DNA from: an uncultured Pseudomonadota bacterium
Lineage (GTDB): Bacteria; Pseudomonadota; Gammaproteobacteria; Burkholderiales; Thiobacillaceae
NCBI GenBank assembly: GCA_903835655.1
Contig: CAILNT010000058.1
Coordinates: 38,282-102,281, forward strand
Direction of reading: 5' to 3'
DNA length: 64,000 bases
The notes below the pieces were generated by a model, which saw only the letters and a list, made by a program, of their open reading frames with translations, was not told the origin of the DNA and made no database searches. A program made the translations under genes and the position numbers. How positions within the stretch are numbered: the stretch's first letter is position 1; every line of letters begins with the position of its first letter. Shown piece by piece: positions 34,935-44,598 of the stretch.

Positions 34935-35607
34935 GAGGCTCGGTGAGTTGGTAGCCCACCCCGCGAACCGTGCGCAGCAGGTTTGTGTCGCCCGGCTTCT
35001 CGACGGTGTTGCGCAGGACGTGAAGGTGTGCCTTCAAGGCGTCGCTGTCCGGCGGCCGGTCGCCCCAGATGGCCGCTTCCATTTCCTTGCGGCTGACCAC
35101 CTTGGGCGAGGCGCGCATGAGCAACTCCAGCAACTTGAGGCAAATGGGCGGCAACTCGATGACGCGCTCGCCCCGGGTGACCCGGTAGGTTTCCACGTCG
35201 AAACAGAGGTCGGACACGCGCAGCTTGCTGGCCAATCCCTGCGGCAGGGCGCGACGGGTGATGGTGCGCAGGCGCGCCTCGACTTCGCGCAGGGCGAATG
35301 GCTTGATGACGTAATCGTCCGCCCCCGCTTCGAGGCCGCGCACCTTGTCATCCAGGGAGTCCAGCGCGGTCAGGATCAGCACCGGGGTGCGGCGCCCGGC
35401 TTCGCCGCGCAGCTTGCGACATAGCGTGATGCCGTCCATGCCGGGCAGCAAGATGTCGAGTACGATGGCATCGTAGTCGTTGACCAGCGCGAGATGCAGC
35501 CCGCCCACCCCATCTCCGGCCAGATCGACCACATGGCCGTGGGCCGAGAGGAAATCCATGAGATTGGCCGCGATGTCCCGGTTGTCTTCGATAATCAGCA
35601 GGCGCAT
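34921..35607 (-). CDS. OmpR-family response regulator (second sulfur-region pair)
   Basis: The 228-residue regulator has a receiver domain with IEDN, phosphoacceptor VLDILLPGMDG and KPFALRE, and a winged-helix domain ending TVRGVGYQLTE. It is a close paralogue of the regulator at 25.4-26.1 kb. It heads a minus-strand series: regulator, kinase, FccB-like flavoprotein, Rieske protein. It is divergent from the carbonic anhydrase gene. Confidence 0.95.
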   Translation of the reverse strand: MRLLIIEDNRDIAANLMDFLSAHGHVVDLAGDGVGGLHLALVNDYDAIVLDILLPGMDGITLCRKLRGEAGRRTPVLILTALDSLDDKVRGLEAGADDYVIKPFALREVEARLRTITRRALPQGLASKLRVSDLCFDVETYRVTRGERVIELPPICLKLLELLMRASPKVVSRKEMEAAIWGDRPPDSDALKAHLHVLRNTVEKPGDTNLLRTVRGVGYQLTEPHAAP

Positions 35608-35735
35608 GCCGGAATAGGCGAGTAGTCGAGAGGCGCTAGGATACCCCGAGGCGAGGGAAAGGATGGAATCTCGGGTGACTTCAAGCGGCCTGGCATGTCG
35701 ATCGGCGACACTATGCAGGACAGACGTTTCGAGCC

Positions 35736-36329
35736 ATGCTGTCCCCTCACCCAGAACTGGAAACTGCCTTGATCCGACGCAACCCCAATGGCGACATCCC
35801 CGTCGTCCACGATACCGCCTTCGTCGACCCCACCGCCATCCTCTGCGGCAAGGTCATCGTCGCGGAAAACGTCTTCATCGGTCCCTATGCGGTGATCCGC
35901 GCCGATGAGGTCGATGAAACCGGTGACATGGAACCCATCTACATCGGCGCCAATTCCAACATCCAGGACGGCGTGGTCATCCATTGCAAGGCGGGTGGGG
36001 GGGTGAGCATCGGCCAGGGCACATCCATCGCCCATCGCTCCATCGTCCATGGCCCCTGCACGGTGGGCGACAACGTGTTCATCGGCTTCAACTCCGTGCT
36101 GTTCAACTGCACGGTAGGGGATGGTTCCGTGGTGCGCCACAACTCCGTGGTGGAAGGCTGCGCCGTGCCGCCCGGCTTCTACATTCCTTCGACCAGCAAC
36201 ATTCATTCCGATTCCGAATTGTCCGGGATCCAACCGGTTACCCTGGACCAGGCAGGATTCTCGGAAAGTGTGGCCCAGGCGAACAGCGAGCTGGTGAAGG
36301 GCTACAAACGCATCCGCAACGAGTTCTGA
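35736..36329 (+). CDS. Gamma-class carbonic anhydrase (Cam-like hexapeptide protein)
   Basis: The 197-residue protein is a left-handed beta-helix with hexapeptide repeats. It matches the archaeal Cam layout: the metal histidines appear in IQDGVVIHC, SIAHRS and IVHGP, and the segment around PPGFYIPS is similar. It would interconvert CO2 and bicarbonate in the cytosol, useful in an autotroph that fixes CO2 or imports bicarbonate. A hexapeptide acyltransferase is the alternative, but the histidine triad favours a carbonic anhydrase. It stands alone between the two-component system and arfB. Confidence 0.8.
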   Translation: MLSPHPELETALIRRNPNGDIPVVHDTAFVDPTAILCGKVIVAENVFIGPYAVIRADEVDETGDMEPIYIGANSNIQDGVVIHCKAGGGVSIGQGTSIAHRSIVHGPCTVGDNVFIGFNSVLFNCTVGDGSVVRHNSVVEGCAVPPGFYIPSTSNIHSDSELSGIQPVTLDQAGFSESVAQANSELVKGYKRIRNEF

Positions 36330-36350
36330 CCAGCCGCAACCGGCGGGTGG

Positions 36351-36758
36351 CTAGTCGTGATCCCCGGTTTTTCTTCCCGCCTTCACCGCCGCGCGCCGCG
36401 CCTTGCCTTCGAGACGTTTCGCGATCGAAGTCCGGGTCGGTCGGGTTGGCCGACGCAGTTTGGGTACGGCGGCGGCGGTGGCGACCATCGCCTCCAGCCT
36501 GCGCAGCGCCTCGGCACGGTTTTTTTCGAGGCTGCGAAATTCCTGTGCTTTGATGATGACCACGCCTTCCTTGCTGATGCGCCCGTCGCCGAGCTTCAGG
36601 AGCCGTTCGCGTATCGCCTCCGGCAACGATGAAGCGGCGATGTCGAAGCGCAGATGCACCGCATTGGCCACCTTGTTGACGTTCTGCCCGCCGGCGCCTT
36701 GCGCGCGGATCGCGGTGATTTCGACCTCATCGGGCGGGATGGCGTAACGCGGGCGCAT
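36351..36758 (-). CDS. arfB: Alternative ribosome-rescue factor / peptidyl-tRNA hydrolase
   Basis: ArfB (YaeJ) releases nascent chains from ribosomes stalled on truncated mRNA. The 135-residue protein has the catalytic GGQ motif in [15 protein letters not shown] and a basic, arginine/lysine-rich C-terminal tail ([19 protein letters not shown]) that enters the empty mRNA channel. The length is normal. It converges on the carbonic anhydrase gene, 21 bases between the stops. Confidence 0.95.
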   Translation of the reverse strand: MRPRYAIPPDEVEITAIRAQGAGGQNVNKVANAVHLRFDIAASSLPEAIRERLLKLGDGRISKEGVVIIKAQEFRSLEKNRAEALRRLEAMVATAAAVPKLRRPTRPTRTSIAKRLEGKARRAAVKAGRKTGDHD

Positions 36759-37041
36759 GGCGGCTCTGGCGTGGGACGGGCCGCCATTGTAGGGCCAGAC
36801 CGAATGGCAGCGGCGGCTAGCGGTCGTGACGCCTACGCGGCGTTCCGGCGACGGAACGAAGCAATTGCCCGAACGAAGCTCTCCCTAGGCGGATTAGGGT
36901 GGATATACTCACGGTCATGAAGATTGCCCTCGATCTCCCACCGTCCCTGCCCTGTGCCGCGATGCGGACGGCGTCTGAAGCGCACGCCGTGAGTGGCCTG
37001 TTCCGATCGATGCACCGCCGCATGAAACGGCGCCCCGTGAA

Positions 37042-37602
37042 ATGGATGTGACCGTGTTTCTTGCTTCCCTGCGCCAACTGGCTGGACTGCTTGCCCTGTG
37101 CCTGCTGACGACTGCCACGCAAGCCGGCCAGGCGCGCATCAAGGTCGATTCCGGACTCCTCGGGGTGCGGGTGGATGCCAGCGAATTGGTCTATGCCGAT
37201 GCCGCCACCGTGTGGAGCACCATTACCGATTACAACCGCCTCGCCGCCTTCATCCCCGACCTGTTATCCAGTCGCGTGATTTCCGCGCCTGGCACGCCCA
37301 AGCGGGTGGAACAGGTCGCCGACGCCGGCCTGTTCGCCTTTATCATGCCGGATCGGGTCGTGCTGGCGATGGAAGAGGTTTCCGGCCGGGCGCTGCGCTT
37401 TCGTGCGGTGGGGGGCAAGGTGGCCAGCATGTCCGGCGAATGGCGCATCGTCGGCGAGCGCGCCCCGGTGACGCTGCATTACCGGGCCCATGTGCTGCCC
37501 CTGACTCCGTTGCCGCCCCTGGTTTCCGATTATTTCATCGAGAGCGAGGTCCGTGCCCGTTTCGAAGCCGTAGGGAACGAGGCCGAGCGGCGGATGCGCT
37601 GA
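37042..37602 (+). CDS. Exported SRPBCC-fold (START-like) protein
   Basis: The 186-residue protein has an N-terminal signal-like segment (LAGLLALCLLTTATQAG) and a SRPBCC/polyketide-cyclase fold: DAATVWSTITDYNRLAAFIPDL and a curled sheet ending with a long C-terminal helix (YFIESEVRARFEAVGNEAERR). These folds bind hydrophobic ligands such as lipids. It heads a plus-strand run with a lipoprotein, an EEP hydrolase and ClsB, suggesting an envelope lipid role. ATG 37042 is the chosen start; ATG 37045 does not exist in frame. Confidence 0.75.
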   Translation: MDVTVFLASLRQLAGLLALCLLTTATQAGQARIKVDSGLLGVRVDASELVYADAATVWSTITDYNRLAAFIPDLLSSRVISAPGTPKRVEQVADAGLFAFIMPDRVVLAMEEVSGRALRFRAVGGKVASMSGEWRIVGERAPVTLHYRAHVLPLTPLPPLVSDYFIESEVRARFEAVGNEAERRMR

Positions 37603-37671
37603 CCGCGCGCGGCGGATGCACCTGCGAGGCGGCCCGTTCCGGGCCGAGATGCAAGCTGTATGGGAGAGAAC

Positions 37672-38064
37672 ATGAGAGCCATCCTGATTGCCGCGTTAAC
37701 GCTCCTGGCGGGCTGTGACCAGGTGCAGCATCGCATGGGTTTCCTCGATCCAGCCCAGGTGGAGGCCGATGGCAAGGCCGTCGGCGGCGCCTGCCGCAAT
37801 GCCGGGCGAGGTCTGGAAGACTGCTTCCACCTCAACCCGGAGGCTTCCAAGTCCGCGGTTTTTGCCGGCTGGAAGGAAATGAGCGAATACATGACCAAGA
37901 ATAAACTTCAAATCCAGATACCCACCGTGCCCGATGCCAGCCTTACCGAGGCGGTGCCCAAGGCAAAGAAGGGAGACGATGAGGAGGCCGACGCGGTGAA
38001 GCCAGGCGACGCGAAGAAACCCGCCGCCAAGAAGAAAAAATCCGAAAGCGATGCCGGGACGTGA
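37672..38064 (+). CDS. Small lipoprotein of unknown function with lysine-rich tail
   Basis: The 130-residue protein has a signal peptide and lipobox LLAGC (cysteine near 15). Two further cysteines (about 40 and 51) flank a short central domain containing LEDCFHLNPEASKSAVFAGW. The C-terminus is low complexity and rich in lysine, alanine and acidic residues. The ATG at 37672 follows GGGAGAG. Its 3' end overlaps the EEP gene by 14 bases. The function is unknown. Confidence 0.7.
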   Translation: MRAILIAALTLLAGCDQVQHRMGFLDPAQVEADGKAVGGACRNAGRGLEDCFHLNPEASKSAVFAGWKEMSEYMTKNKLQIQIPTVPDASLTEAVPKAKKGDDEEADAVKPGDAKKPAAKKKKSESDAGT

Positions 38065-38851
38065 CCACCTGAGATTCGATCGGGTCGAGTCGATCGCGGC
38101 GGAGCAGGATTTGCGCATCGCCAGCTACAACATTCACAAAGGCATGTCCTTCTTCAACCGCCGTGTGGTGTTGCACGATGTGCGTGAACGCTTGCGGGGC
38201 ATCGACGCCGACATCGTCTTCCTCCAGGAGGTTCAGGGGCAGCACCTGCGCCGGGCGCGGCGCCACGGCAACTGGCCAGAGGAGCCGCAACACGAGTTCC
38301 TCGCCGGAGAACATTGGCAGGGCATGGCCTATGGGCGCAATGCCATCTACGAGCAGGGCCATCACGGCAATGCCATCCTCTCGCACTATCCCATCCTCAA
38401 GTCCGAGAACATCGACATTTCGGCCCATGTCTTCGAAAGCCGAGGCATGTTGCATTGCGAAATAGACGTCCCCGGCCTGGAGCAGCCGCTGCATGCGATC
38501 TGCCTGCACCTGGCTCTGAATGAGGCGGGCCGCAGAAAGCAGATGGAACTGCTGGCGGAGCGTATCCGCGCAGTGGTTCCGGATGCTGCGTCGTTGATCA
38601 TCGCCGGCGACTTCAACGATTGGCGCCGGCGTTCCTGCGGGTATCTCGATCGGGAACTGGGTCTGCACGAGGTGTTCGATCTCGCCTATGGGAAAACCGC
38701 GCGCAGTTTTCCCGCCGTGCTGCCCATGCTCTCACTGGACCGCATCTACGTGCGCGGCTTCGGGGTGGCCGCGGCTCGGGTGCTCCATGGCGCGCTCTGG
38801 CGCCGGCTCTCCGATCATGCGGCGCTGACCGCGCAACTTCGGCCCCTATGA
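38051..38851 (+). CDS. Endonuclease/exonuclease/phosphatase-family hydrolase (YbhP-like)
   Basis: The 266-residue protein has EEP motifs: SYNIHKG near residue 25, LQEVQG, a GDFNDWRR Mg-binding segment and the terminal SDHAALTA. The family cleaves phosphodiesters in nucleic acids or lipids. In E. coli, ybhP lies just upstream of the cardiolipin synthase gene clsB (ybhO), and the same order occurs here with an ATGA overlap. A lipid-related function is inferred from the operon. It has no signal peptide. Confidence 0.88.
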   Translation: MPGRDHLRFDRVESIAAEQDLRIASYNIHKGMSFFNRRVVLHDVRERLRGIDADIVFLQEVQGQHLRRARRHGNWPEEPQHEFLAGEHWQGMAYGRNAIYEQGHHGNAILSHYPILKSENIDISAHVFESRGMLHCEIDVPGLEQPLHAICLHLALNEAGRRKQMELLAERIRAVVPDAASLIIAGDFNDWRRRSCGYLDRELGLHEVFDLAYGKTARSFPAVLPMLSLDRIYVRGFGVAAARVLHGALWRRLSDHAALTAQLRPL

Positions 38852-40038
38852 TCCGGTCGGGGAACCGGCTGACTCTGCTGGAGAACGGTGCGGAATACTT
38901 TCCCGCGCTGATCGCGGCGATCGACGCGGCGCGATACGAAGTTCACCTGGAAACCTACCTCTACGCGGCCGACGCGACCGGACTGGAAGTCGCCGCGGCC
39001 TTGATGCGCGCGGCGCAGCGCGGCGTGGTCACGCGGCTGTTGCTCGATGGCTTCGGTTCGCGCGGCCTGGCCCCGGAATTGCTGGGCGGCCTGGACACCG
39101 CCGGGGTGAAGGTGTTGTTCTATCGGCCGGGCAACCTCTTCCCGCGGCGTTCCCGCTTGCGCCGCATGCACAGGAAACTGGCGGTGGTGGATGCGTTCGT
39201 CGGGTTCGTCGGCGGCATCAATATCAACGACGACCACGCACACCACAACCTGGCAGCCCCTCGCCAGGACTTCGCCGTCGAAGTTCGCGGCCCACTGGTG
39301 GCCGACCTCCATGCCGCCGCCCAGCGCCTCTGGCGACTGCTGCTGTGGAGCCGCGTGGGCCTGCGCCGCGGCGAAGAGGTCTGGATCAAGGCCGACCAGC
39401 CCGCCGTGGGCGAGCAGCGTGCGGAACTGTTGACGCGCGATACCCTGCACCGGCGCCATGCCATCGAACGCGCCTATCTCCGAGCCATCGGCCATGCCCG
39501 CGAAGAAATCCTGATCGCCAATGCCTATTTCCTGCCAGGCCGCCGCTTTCGCCAGGCCCTGGCCCGGGCAGCCCAGCGCGGCGTGCGCGTGATCCTGGTG
39601 ATGCAAGGCCATACCGACCACCGCCTCTACCATGCCGCCAGCCGCGCGCTCTACCGGTTTTTCCTGGAAAACGGCATGGAAATCTACGAGTACCACGCCA
39701 GCGAACTCCATGCCAAGGTGGCCGTGGTGGATGGCCTTTGGGCCACGGTAGGCTCGAGCAATATCGATCCGTTCAGCCTGCTGCTGGCCCGTGAAGCCAA
39801 CCTGGTCACGCATGACCCGGCCTTCGCCAGGGACTTGCACGAACGCATCCTCGCCGCGCGCGACGCGGGCGCCCACCGCATCCACCATCAGGCCTGGCGC
39901 CACATCCCCTGGATGGTGCGTCTGACCTCCTGGCTGGCATACGGGCTGGTTCGGGGGCTGATGGGCTTGGCGGGCTATGCCCAGGCCTACGATGGGCGCG
40001 GGCGGCGGGGGCGGCCCTCGCGTATTCGGTCACGCTAA
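38848..40038 (+). CDS. clsB: Cardiolipin synthase B (phospholipase D family)
   Basis: The 396-residue enzyme makes cardiolipin from phosphatidylglycerol. Two HxKxxxxD motifs are visible: MHRKLAVVDAFVGFVGG near residue 115 and LHAKVAVVDGLWATVGSSN near 290. It lacks the N-terminal membrane helices of ClsA, as expected for ClsB. The start overlaps the EEP stop. It is the last gene of the lipid-related operon and its C-terminus is arginine-rich. Confidence 0.92.
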   Translation: MIRSGNRLTLLENGAEYFPALIAAIDAARYEVHLETYLYAADATGLEVAAALMRAAQRGVVTRLLLDGFGSRGLAPELLGGLDTAGVKVLFYRPGNLFPRRSRLRRMHRKLAVVDAFVGFVGGININDDHAHHNLAAPRQDFAVEVRGPLVADLHAAAQRLWRLLLWSRVGLRRGEEVWIKADQPAVGEQRAELLTRDTLHRRHAIERAYLRAIGHAREEILIANAYFLPGRRFRQALARAAQRGVRVILVMQGHTDHRLYHAASRALYRFFLENGMEIYEYHASELHAKVAVVDGLWATVGSSNIDPFSLLLAREANLVTHDPAFARDLHERILAARDAGAHRIHHQAWRHIPWMVRLTSWLAYGLVRGLMGLAGYAQAYDGRGRRGRPSRIRSR

Positions 40039-40069
40039 AGTTTTCCCTTGAAGCAGCCGATAAGGGTTC

Positions 40070-40122
40070 GAATTTGGTGTGTTAGCCACTTCGCCCGGAT
40101 TTGGCGTGTCAACCACTTCACC
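40070..40122. repeat. Two 26-bp imperfect direct repeats upstream of a small gene
   Basis: Two copies of a 26-bp unit (40070-40095 and 40097-40122) differ at about five positions; shared core sequences are ATTTGG.GTGT and CCACTTC.CC. They lie just upstream of the small VNTSGQT-family gene. They could be operator sites for a transcription factor or the result of local duplication. Confidence 0.5.
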
Positions 40123-40138
40123 TCACTCGGAGAACATG

Positions 40139-40417
40139 ATGTCGATCAGCCCAGTTTCAGCCGCTCCCCTGCCCAGCAACCCATTGCCGAATCCGGTTCA
40201 GGCCAGGCCCAGCAGGCCCGCGGCCAGTGCGCAACCCGTCTCCACCCTGGTGCAGACGGCCGCGCAGGAAGCCGCCGAGACACCCGCTCAAACCGCGCAG
40301 GAAGCCAGTAAAGGCGACACGCAGGCGCAACGCTTGATCGCCGCCCGGGCCGCACCCACGCCCACGGTCAACACCAGCGGTCAAACCATAGGCACGGTCG
40401 TCAACACCAAGGCTTAA
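40139..40417 (+). CDS. Small VNTSGQT-signature protein, copy 1
   Basis: The 92-residue protein starts MSISPVSAAPLP, is rich in alanine, proline, glutamine and serine, and ends with the signature TVNTSGQTIGTVVNTKA. A second gene at 46468 has the same start type and the same C-terminal signature. GGAG lies 6 bases before ATG 40139. No signal peptide or membrane helix is visible. The low-complexity body suggests an unstructured protein with one conserved C-terminal peptide, perhaps a binding or export tag. The function is unknown. Confidence 0.65.
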   Translation: MSISPVSAAPLPSNPLPNPVQARPSRPAASAQPVSTLVQTAAQEAAETPAQTAQEASKGDTQAQRLIAARAAPTPTVNTSGQTIGTVVNTKA

Positions 40418-40482
40418 CAAGGTAGCGAAGTAACCCACCCCAGGAGGGCGGGCGTGTTGAAGCAGCACTGGCGAGGCCTTCC

Positions 40483-40544
40483 CTGTAGCGCTGGCATCCT
40501 TGCCGGCGTCTTTGAAAACAGCCGACTGCAAGCCGGCGCTACAG
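40483..40544. repeat. REP-like palindrome
   Basis: CTGTAGCGCTGGC (40483-40495) and GCCGGCGCTACAG (40532-40544) are inverted repeats with 12 of 13 matches. The outer part CTGTAGCGCCGGC is typical of extragenic palindromes in proteobacteria. It lies between convergent genes. Confidence 0.55.
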
Positions 40545-40622
40545 AGCTATTTCTCTCTGAATCAACGGGTTGAAGTGTGCTTCTTGAGAAGACGGAAAAG
40601 CGCTTATCACGCCTTCCGTCGG

Positions 40623-41219
40623 CTAGGGAGCCTGGTATTGCGGCGGGGCGCTGTAGCCGGCGGGCGGGGGTGGCGGTGCCCAGCCGGTTCCCGCGGCAGG
40701 CGCGGTCTTGACGGGGGTGAAGCTCACGCCGACCTGGATCGCCGGGCCCGGACTGTAGGTCAGCGTCGTCCTGTGTTCCTGGCCGCGGTATCGGTAGCTC
40801 ACGCTGTAGCCCACCAGCCTTTGAGTCCAGTTGTCCTGCGTGCGGCAATGTTGCTCATCGCGGGTCTCCGACACCGTGCCGCCGTCGCGAGCCGCCGCGG
40901 TGTCGCCGAGCACGGCGCCCGTGGCCGCACCGATCGCGGTCGCCGCGTCGCGCCCGCCGCCCCTGCCCACCGCGTGCCCCAGCAAGCCGCCGGCGATCCC
41001 GCCGAAGAGGGCGCCGCCGTAGTTGATCCGCTCAGCGGGCCGGTTGACCTGGGAGGTCACCTGTTCGGTCCAGCATTCCTGCCTTGGTGTGTTGATCTGT
41101 TCGTACAGGGGGCTGGAAGCAACGACCGGTGCCCAATCCAGCTGAGTCACTGTGTCTTGTTCCGCTTGTGCGAAGCCGGTCAGGCTTGAGAGGGCCAGTA
41201 CGAGGAGTGTGTTGCGCAT
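40623..41219 (-). CDS. Glycine-zipper 2TM envelope protein
   Basis: The 198-residue protein has a signal peptide (cleaved after FAQA) and a glycine-zipper pair (GGALFGGIAGGLLGHAVG, then AATAIGAATGAVLG) characteristic of the SlyB/Rick-17-kDa type 2TM domain. A conserved-looking C-terminal domain with two cysteines (C49 and C126 region) and a proline-rich tail follows. Such proteins associate with the outer membrane and its stress. It precedes, on the same strand, nothing obvious; a sigma-54 regulator gene lies 72 bases upstream. Confidence 0.8.
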   Translation of the reverse strand: MRNTLLVLALSSLTGFAQAEQDTVTQLDWAPVVASSPLYEQINTPRQECWTEQVTSQVNRPAERINYGGALFGGIAGGLLGHAVGRGGGRDAATAIGAATGAVLGDTAAARDGGTVSETRDEQHCRTQDNWTQRLVGYSVSYRYRGQEHRTTLTYSPGPAIQVGVSFTPVKTAPAAGTGWAPPPPPAGYSAPPQYQAP

Positions 41220-41291
41220 GAAATCATCCGAAAAAGGGGAACGAGGGCGTAGAGGTGCTCCGCCCTGGGAAAGTTCGTCGCGACAGCCAGA

Positions 41292-42662
<1,371 letters not shown>

Positions 42663-42708
42663 CTCCTGTCTCTCGATTAGTGTAAACGTCGCAAAGCGAC
42701 GCACGAAG

Positions 42709-42746
42709 CTCCCCTCTCCTCTTGGGAGAGGGGTTGGGGGTGAGGG
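42709..42746. repeat. CCCCTCTCC-type palindromic repeat between kinase and regulator genes
   Basis: CCCCTCTCC (42711-42719) pairs with GGAGAGGGG (42725-42733) and is followed by TTGGGGGTGAGGG. It belongs to a widely dispersed proteobacterial repeat. A related copy lies inside the kdsB coding sequence at 53330-53361. Confidence 0.6.
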
Positions 42747-42753
42747 AAACGGG

Positions 42754-44511
42754 CTAAACCGGCGCGGCGAAGCGCAGGGTGAATGAGGCCCCCCCCAGTT
42801 CGCTCCTGCCCACTTCGATCTCGCCGCCGTGGGCGTGGACGATCTGTTGGACGATGGTCAGGCCCAGGCCGACCCCGCCCTCGCGACGCGTGTAGAAAGG
42901 GTCGAACACCCTGACCGCTTCCGTTTCCGGGATGCCAGGGCCGCTGTCCTCGACCCGCAGCCGCAGTCCCGCAGCCTCTTCCTGGCTGCCGATGCGAAGC
43001 AGTCCACCGCTGGGCATATGCTGGAGAGCGTTGATCACCAGATTGAGAAAAACCTGGATGATCTGCTCGCGGTCGCAGGCGAGCAGGCTGTTGGCCGCCA
43101 GCCGCGTCTCCAGCACGACCGACTGTTTTTGCGCCCTGGGCCCCACCAGCGCCAGCACATGTTCGATGAGGGCGTGCGGGTCATGCGCCTGGAACTGCGG
43201 TGGCCGTGGCGTGGCGCATTCCAGCAAGGTGGTGACGAGACGGTTCAGGCGTTCGGTCTCGCTGACGATAAAGCCGACCAGTTCCCGGTCCTGCTCCGAT
43301 CGGTCCGTACGCCGCTCCAGCAACTGCGCCGAAGTCTTCAGGATGCCCAGGGGAGTGCGCACCTCGTGCGCCATGATGGCCGCCATCTCCCCCACCACGG
43401 CCAGTTTCCCGGCGCGCACCAGTTGTTCGCGCGAAGCCTCCAGAGCCTGGATCATCTCGCCGAAGGCGCGGCTCAGTTCCCCCACCTCGCTGATGCCGGT
43501 CTCGATCTGCGGCGGGGCGCCGCCTCGACCCTGGCGGAAATGCCGCGCGTAGGCGGTAAGCCGATCCAGCGGCCGGGCGATGCGGGCGGATAGGCGCAGG
43601 GTCAACCAGCCGGCGATCAGCATGGTGAACACCAGGCCGGCGAGCATCGCCCAGGTCAGACGCCAGACCGGGGCGAAGGCGACCGCGGTGGGCTCCACCA
43701 CCAGGGTATGCCAGCCGAGGCCGGAAAAACGCTGAAATCCCTGGGTAGCAGCCGTGCCCACCAGCAGGTTTCCGGCAGCGAGGGGGGCGCCCTCTCGGAT
43801 CTCGCCGCCAGGTTCGGCGCCGCTGCCCACCCAACCGGAGAGGTGGACCTGCCCAGCACTGGGGGCGAGCGTGCCCGCGGCGGCGATCACCCGGTCGTTC
43901 GCGTCCAGCAGCAGGGCGGTGCGTGCACCGGCGCCGACGTCGTCGTTGAGGAAGCGGCCAACCGCGCGCCAGTTGAGCGCGGCATAGAGGTAACCGATGC
44001 GGCCGCTGCCGAAGGCGTCCGCCACCTCGGTACGCAGGGTATAGCCCGCCACACCGCGTTCCAGCGACACCTCGGCCTCCGCGCCCACCTTATGCTCGGC
44101 CGGCCCGGGCGGGCGGTTCCGGCCGACCAGGGCGGGGTCGCTGGCGGCGACCACATGGTCTTGCGAGTCGGTGCAGTAGAGCACGCTGTAGACATCGCCG
44201 TGGCCGGCCTTGAGGTCGCTCAGGAGCCTGGCCAGGCGCTTGTCCACGTCGGCCACGCGGATGTCCTGAAGCAGTTCCAGGCGGTGCCATTCGCGTTGAT
44301 CCTCGATACGCTCGGCGAAAAAGGCATCGATGCGCGCTTGCAGTGCGCCCGCACTGTTGCCGAGATTTCGGGCGATCTCGGTCTGCAAGGCATCGCGGAA
44401 CTCCAGGAACGACAGCGCGCCGGAGAGCACGATTGCCAGCAGCACCAGCAGCAGGGATCCGCGCAGGATGGCGCGGCGGATGCTCGTGGAGCGAACGCTC
44501 GCCCCGGTCAT
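42754..44511 (-). CDS. Sensor histidine kinase with large periplasmic sensor
   Basis: The 585-residue kinase has a transmembrane helix near 16-36, a periplasmic sensor of about 240 residues that resembles double-Cache domains, a second helix near 285-305, a HAMP linker, HisKA with IMAHEVRTPLG and HATPase motifs (NLVINAL, DSGPGIP, GVGLGLTIV). It is the NtrB/AtoS-like partner of the sigma-54 regulator downstream. It is divergent from the porin-like gene, 87 bases apart, so the pair may control that transporter. Confidence 0.93.
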   Translation of the reverse strand: MTGASVRSTSIRRAILRGSLLLVLLAIVLSGALSFLEFRDALQTEIARNLGNSAGALQARIDAFFAERIEDQREWHRLELLQDIRVADVDKRLARLLSDLKAGHGDVYSVLYCTDSQDHVVAASDPALVGRNRPPGPAEHKVGAEAEVSLERGVAGYTLRTEVADAFGSGRIGYLYAALNWRAVGRFLNDDVGAGARTALLLDANDRVIAAAGTLAPSAGQVHLSGWVGSGAEPGGEIREGAPLAAGNLLVGTAATQGFQRFSGLGWHTLVVEPTAVAFAPVWRLTWAMLAGLVFTMLIAGWLTLRLSARIARPLDRLTAYARHFRQGRGGAPPQIETGISEVGELSRAFGEMIQALEASREQLVRAGKLAVVGEMAAIMAHEVRTPLGILKTSAQLLERRTDRSEQDRELVGFIVSETERLNRLVTTLLECATPRPPQFQAHDPHALIEHVLALVGPRAQKQSVVLETRLAANSLLACDREQIIQVFLNLVINALQHMPSGGLLRIGSQEEAAGLRLRVEDSGPGIPETEAVRVFDPFYTRREGGVGLGLTIVQQIVHAHGGEIEVGRSELGGASFTLRFAAPV

Positions 44512-44598
44512 CGCCCGTTCTCCTGGTCTGTCCTTCGCCTACGGTACACTTCGTCCCCTCATGAGGCCGTCTCGGCCGGGAATTCTGGAGGTCATCGA

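Noticed and set aside
36917..37051. A 44-codon ORF overlapping the start of the SRPBCC gene
   Set aside because: It has no clear RBS and no recognisable features, and it could be an untranslated leader. It is not supported well enough to list as a gene.
42754..44511. Possibility that the kinase is the PrsK sensor of the PEP-CTERM/exosortase system
   Set aside because: PrsK has many N-terminal membrane helices and a GAF domain. This kinase has two helices around a large periplasmic sensor and lies beside a porin, so it is not PrsK-like.
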